Source: Gemmatimonadaceae bacterium (lineage in GTDB: Bacteria; Gemmatimonadota; Gemmatimonadetes; Gemmatimonadales; Gemmatimonadaceae). From it: a DNA stretch of 64,000 bases. The DNA is taken from positions 93,675 through 157,674 of the forward strand of contig DATNEW010000036.1 in NCBI GenBank assembly GCA_035606695.1, given 5' to 3'. Both the position numbers and the translations under genes were made by a program. Shown one piece after another: positions 60,932 to 64,000 of the stretch (within the stretch, counting starts at the first letter, position 1; every line of letters starts with the position of its first letter). The notes beneath the pieces were generated by a model that ran no database searches, was not told the DNA's origin, and saw nothing but the letters and a program-made list of their open reading frames with translations.

Positions 60932-63835
60932 TCAGCGCTCAGCCACCGCCTCCGCGTACGCGTCCGTCGGCAGACACGAGCACACCAGATTCCGGTCGCC
61001 GTACGCCGACTCCACGCGGCCGACCGCGGGCCAGAACTTGTGCTCCCGCGTCCAGGCCACCGGGAATGCCGCGCGCTCGCGGCCGTAGGCATGCTCCCAC
61101 TTGTCGGCCGCCACGCGCAGCAATGGATGCGGCGCATGCTTGAGCGGGTTGTCCTGGCGATCAGCGATTCCTAATTCAATTTCTCTGATTTCCTCGCGGA
61201 TCGAGATCAGCGCGTCGCAGAAGCGGTCCAGCTCGGCCTTCGACTCGCTCTCCGTCGGCTCGATCATCAAGGTGCCCGCCACCGGGAACGACACCGTCGG
61301 CGCGTGGAAGCCATAGTCCATCAGCCGCTTGGCGATGTCCTCCACCTCCACGTCGGCCGACTTCTTGAGCGGCCGCGGATCGACGATGCACTCGTGCGCC
61401 ACCGTCCCCCGCTTGCCGCTGTACAGCACCGGATAGTGCGCCGAGAGCCGCTTCGCGATGTAGTTCGCGTTGAGGATCGCGATCTTCGTCGCCTCCGTCA
61501 GGCCCTCGCCGCCCATCATGTCGATGTACATCATCGAGATCGGCAGAATGCTCGAGCTGCCCCACGGCGCCGCCGAGATGACGGCGTGCGACTGCGCGCC
61601 GCCGGTCTTCACGACCGGATTCGTCGGCAGGAAATCCACGAGATGCTTCGCGACGCCGATCGGACCCATGCCCGGGCCGCCGCCGCCGTGCGGAATGCAG
61701 AACGTCTTGTGCAGATTCAGATGGCACACGTCCGCGCCGATGTCGCCCGGACGCGCCAGGCCGACCATCGCGTTCATGTTCGCGCCGTCGAGATACACCT
61801 GGCCGCCATACCGATGCACGATCTTGCAGACCTCGACGATCGTCTCGTCGAACACACCGTACGTCGACGGATACGTCACCATCAACGCCGCGAGTGTCTC
61901 GGCATGCTCCTTCGCCTTCGCCTCGAGGTCGGCCATGTCGATGTCGCCGGCCTCGGTGTTCTTCACGACGACGACTTTCATGCCCGCCATCACCGCGCTC
62001 GCCGGGTTCGTGCCGTGCGCGGACTGCGGAATCAGGCACACGTTGCGCTTGGCATCGTTACGTGATTCGTGATACTGGCGAATCACCATCAAGCCGGCAT
62101 ACTCGCCCTGCGAGCCCGCGTTCGGCTGCAGCGACACCGCGGCGAACCCCGTGATCTCGGCCAGCGCTTTCTCGAGACGATCGAACATCTCGCGATAGCC
62201 CTTCGCCTGCTCGACCGGCGCGAACGGATGGATCTTCCCGAACTCGGGCCACGTGACGGGATACATCTCCGCCGTCGCGTTCAGCTTCATCGTGCACGAG
62301 CCGAGCGGAATCATCGACGTCGTCAGCGAGAGATCCTTTGACTGGAGACGATGCATGTAGCGCAGCATCTCGGTCTCGGAGTGATAGCTGTTGAACGTCG
62401 GATGCGTGAGGAACGGCGACGTGCGCATGAAGCGCTCGTCGTAGCGCGGATCCACCTTCTCCTGGAGCGATTCGACCGTCGGCGGCGCGCCATGCCCCGT
62501 CGCGAAGATCTCGAGCAGATCGTCGACGTCTGCGGCGGTCGTCGTTTCGTCGAGCGCGACGACGACGCACGACTTGCCCGACGCACGGAGGTTGATCCGC
62601 TTCGCGCGCGCGGCACCGATGATGTCGGTCGCCGGCTGATGGCCAAGCTCCACGGAGATCGTGTCGAAGTAGTCGTCGTGCGCCAGCGAGTATCCCATCT
62701 GCTCGATGCCGGCGGCAAGCGTCGCGGCGTGCGTATGAATCCGCGTCGCGATCGCGCGCAGGCGCTCGGGCCCATGATACACGGCGTACATGCCCGCGAT
62801 CACCGCGAGCAGCACCTGCGCCGTGCACACGTTGCTCGTTGCCTTCTCGCGCCGAATGTGCTGTTCACGCGTCTGCAGCGCCATGCGGAGCGCCGGCTTG
62901 CCGTCGGCGTCGCGCGATACGCCGATGATGCGTCCAGGCAGCTGGCGCTTGAACTCATCTTTCGTCGCGAAGAACGCGGCATGCGGACCACCGTAGCCGA
63001 GCGGGACGCCGAACCGCTGTGAATTGCCGACGGCCACGTCCGCGCCCCATTCGCCGGGCGGCGAGAGCAGCACGAGACTCATGAGATCGGTCGCGACCGT
63101 CACCATCGCCTGCACCGCATGCGCGCGGTCGCAGAATTGGCGGTAGTCGTGCACCGCGCCGTCGGTCGCGGGATACTGCAGCAGCACGCCGAACACGTCG
63201 TCGTTGAGCGCGGCTTCGCGCCAGTCGCCCACGACGACGTCGACGCCGCGCGCGTGGGCGCGCGTCTTCACGACCTCGATGGTCTGCGGATGGCACTCGT
63301 CCGAGACGAAGTACGTCTCCTTCCCCGGCTTGCCGCGCACGGCATACGACATCGCCATCGCTTCAGCCGCGGCGGTGCCCTCGTCGAGCAGCGACGCGTT
63401 CGCGATCTCGAGGCCGGTCAGATCCATGACCACGGTCTGGAAGTTGAGCAGCGCTTCGAGGCGTCCCTGCGCAATCTCCGCCTGATACGGCGTGTACGCC
63501 GTATACCAGCCGGGGTTCTCGAGCACGTTCCGCTGAATCACCGGCGGCGTCACCGTGTCGTAATAGCCGAGGCCGAGGTACGATCGGTAGATCTGATTGC
63601 GCTGGGCGATGGTGCGCAGGTTCGCGAGCGCTTCGTGCTCGGTCATCGCGCGGTGAATCGCCAGCGGCCGGTCGAGTCGAATGCCCGACGGGACGGTCGC
63701 GTCGATCAACGCGTCGAGGGTGTCGTAGCCGAGCAGATCGAGCATCGCGCGCACGTCGGCCGGCGACGGTCCGATATGGCGCGGAATGAAGCTCGCCGCA
63801 TCCGCGGCGGACATAACCTGACTCTGAGTGGTCAT
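60932..63835 (-). CDS. gcvP: Glycine dehydrogenase (decarboxylating), single-chain P protein
   Basis: A 967-residue PLP enzyme that decarboxylates glycine and passes the aminomethyl group to the lipoyl arm of GcvH. The N-terminal domain has [20 protein letters not shown], and the C-terminal half carries the cofactor lysine in [20 protein letters not shown]. The single fused chain is the bacterial/eukaryotic long form rather than the split two-subunit form. The gene ends three bases from gcvH, in convergent orientation. No glycine-riboswitch-like structure was evident upstream. Confidence 0.98.
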   Translation of the reverse strand: MTTQSQVMSAADAASFIPRHIGPSPADVRAMLDLLGYDTLDALIDATVPSGIRLDRPLAIHRAMTEHEALANLRTIAQRNQIYRSYLGLGYYDTVTPPVIQRNVLENPGWYTAYTPYQAEIAQGRLEALLNFQTVVMDLTGLEIANASLLDEGTAAAEAMAMSYAVRGKPGKETYFVSDECHPQTIEVVKTRAHARGVDVVVGDWREAALNDDVFGVLLQYPATDGAVHDYRQFCDRAHAVQAMVTVATDLMSLVLLSPPGEWGADVAVGNSQRFGVPLGYGGPHAAFFATKDEFKRQLPGRIIGVSRDADGKPALRMALQTREQHIRREKATSNVCTAQVLLAVIAGMYAVYHGPERLRAIATRIHTHAATLAAGIEQMGYSLAHDDYFDTISVELGHQPATDIIGAARAKRINLRASGKSCVVVALDETTTAADVDDLLEIFATGHGAPPTVESLQEKVDPRYDERFMRTSPFLTHPTFNSYHSETEMLRYMHRLQSKDLSLTTSMIPLGSCTMKLNATAEMYPVTWPEFGKIHPFAPVEQAKGYREMFDRLEKALAEITGFAAVSLQPNAGSQGEYAGLMVIRQYHESRNDAKRNVCLIPQSAHGTNPASAVMAGMKVVVVKNTEAGDIDMADLEAKAKEHAETLAALMVTYPSTYGVFDETIVEVCKIVHRYGGQVYLDGANMNAMVGLARPGDIGADVCHLNLHKTFCIPHGGGGPGMGPIGVAKHLVDFLPTNPVVKTGGAQSHAVISAAPWGSSSILPISMMYIDMMGGEGLTEATKIAILNANYIAKRLSAHYPVLYSGKRGTVAHECIVDPRPLKKSADVEVEDIAKRLMDYGFHAPTVSFPVAGTLMIEPTESESKAELDRFCDALISIREEIREIELGIADRQDNPLKHAPHPLLRVAADKWEHAYGRERAAFPVAWTREHKFWPAVGRVESAYGDRNLVCSCLPTDAYAEAVAER

Positions 63836-63942
63836 GCGGGTCCTCTGGAGGGCGCGGGCCCCGTGGTCCGAGCGGGGCGCGATGGATGACTATGGAATTT
63901 AGTTTAGGGGCAAGGGTGGGGGATGGAGGCGGGGTGATTGGG
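63836..63942. other. Upstream region of gcvP
   Basis: No gene seen. The AT-richest stretch (TATGGAATTTAGTTTAGGGG, 63891-63910) is the only likely promoter core for gcvP on the minus strand; exact boxes are not clear. Confidence 0.35.
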
Positions 63943-64000
63943 AAAGGGCGAACCGAAAGGGCGAACCGAAAGGGCGAACCGAAAGGGCGAACCGAAAGGG
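63943..64000. repeat. 13-bp tandem repeat array, continues beyond window
   Basis: Four exact copies of AAAGGGCGAACCG (63943-63994) plus six more bases of a fifth copy at the window edge. The copies are identical, suggesting recent expansion. The full extent is unknown. Confidence 0.95.

Noticed and set aside
63836..64000. Glycine riboswitch upstream of gcvP
   Set aside because: No paired aptamer-like structure or conserved core could be recognised; the region is short and ends in tandem repeats.

Overview
The window is GC-rich, densely coded chromosomal DNA with no rRNA, tRNA, CRISPR array or phage/IS element that I could recognise. Several traits together suggest a soil-type Gemmatimonadota bacterium: PadR-controlled 'orphan' MacB/FtsX-type permeases, many secreted or lipoprotein hypotheticals, GTGA/ATGA start-stop overlaps and short GGGCG-rich tandem repeats. 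That assignment is inference; no marker gene proves it.

Layout. 1-7.3 kb: the edge of a polysaccharide flippase gene, then a padR-permease-permease operon with three operator-like palindromes, divergent from a secreted M28 peptidase (7.5-9.1 kb). 9.1-12.2 kb: a tetR-P450-MFS operon. 12.3-15.6 kb: a VTT membrane protein and a doxX-VOC dioxygenase-DsbA operon next to marR, with the same 12-bp palindrome in front of both. 15.6-20.0 kb: a MITE-like repeat, an M3 peptidase, DUF983 and a small membrane protein, and thymidine phosphorylase. 20-26.1 kb: a TPR/RMDN-like secreted protein, a YtxH-like protein, a receiver / receiver-GGDEF / GAF signalling run leading into ligA, and a V4R protein. 26.1-30.7 kb: a phosphoribosyltransferase, then TPR-ParA-lipoprotein-acyl-CoA synthetase. 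30.7-34.3 kb: an epimerase, a Trm112-like protein, an SDR coupled to a PTPS-type pterin enzyme, a tiny membrane protein and a lipoprotein.

34.4-43.0 kb holds the most striking assembly: NurA nuclease, HerA-type ATPase, a secreted unknown, SbcD/Mre11 and SbcC/Rad50 genes and a double GNAT, all on the minus strand. NurA, HerA, Mre11 and Rad50 form the DNA end-resection set that is clustered in thermophilic archaea. 43-46.7 kb: two methyltransferases, a stand-alone Lrp ligand domain, a hypothetical and an aminotransferase. 46.8-49.1 kb: a DEAD-box-helicase-like protein that has lost its ATPase motifs but keeps a DbpA-type RNA-binding domain and an RG-rich tail, translationally coupled to thymidine kinase.

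49.2-59.0 kb: two paralogous type IV minor-prepilin operons (FimT/PilV/PilW/PilX order) flanking a regulator with a degenerate receiver and AraC-type helix-turn-helix, a lipoprotein and a TPR protein. 59.1-63.8 kb: folE, coaE, gcvH and gcvP, followed by a 13-bp tandem repeat that runs off the right edge. Intergenic DNA carries two families of inverted-repeat elements, and in two cases the element coincides with or touches a neighbouring stop codon.
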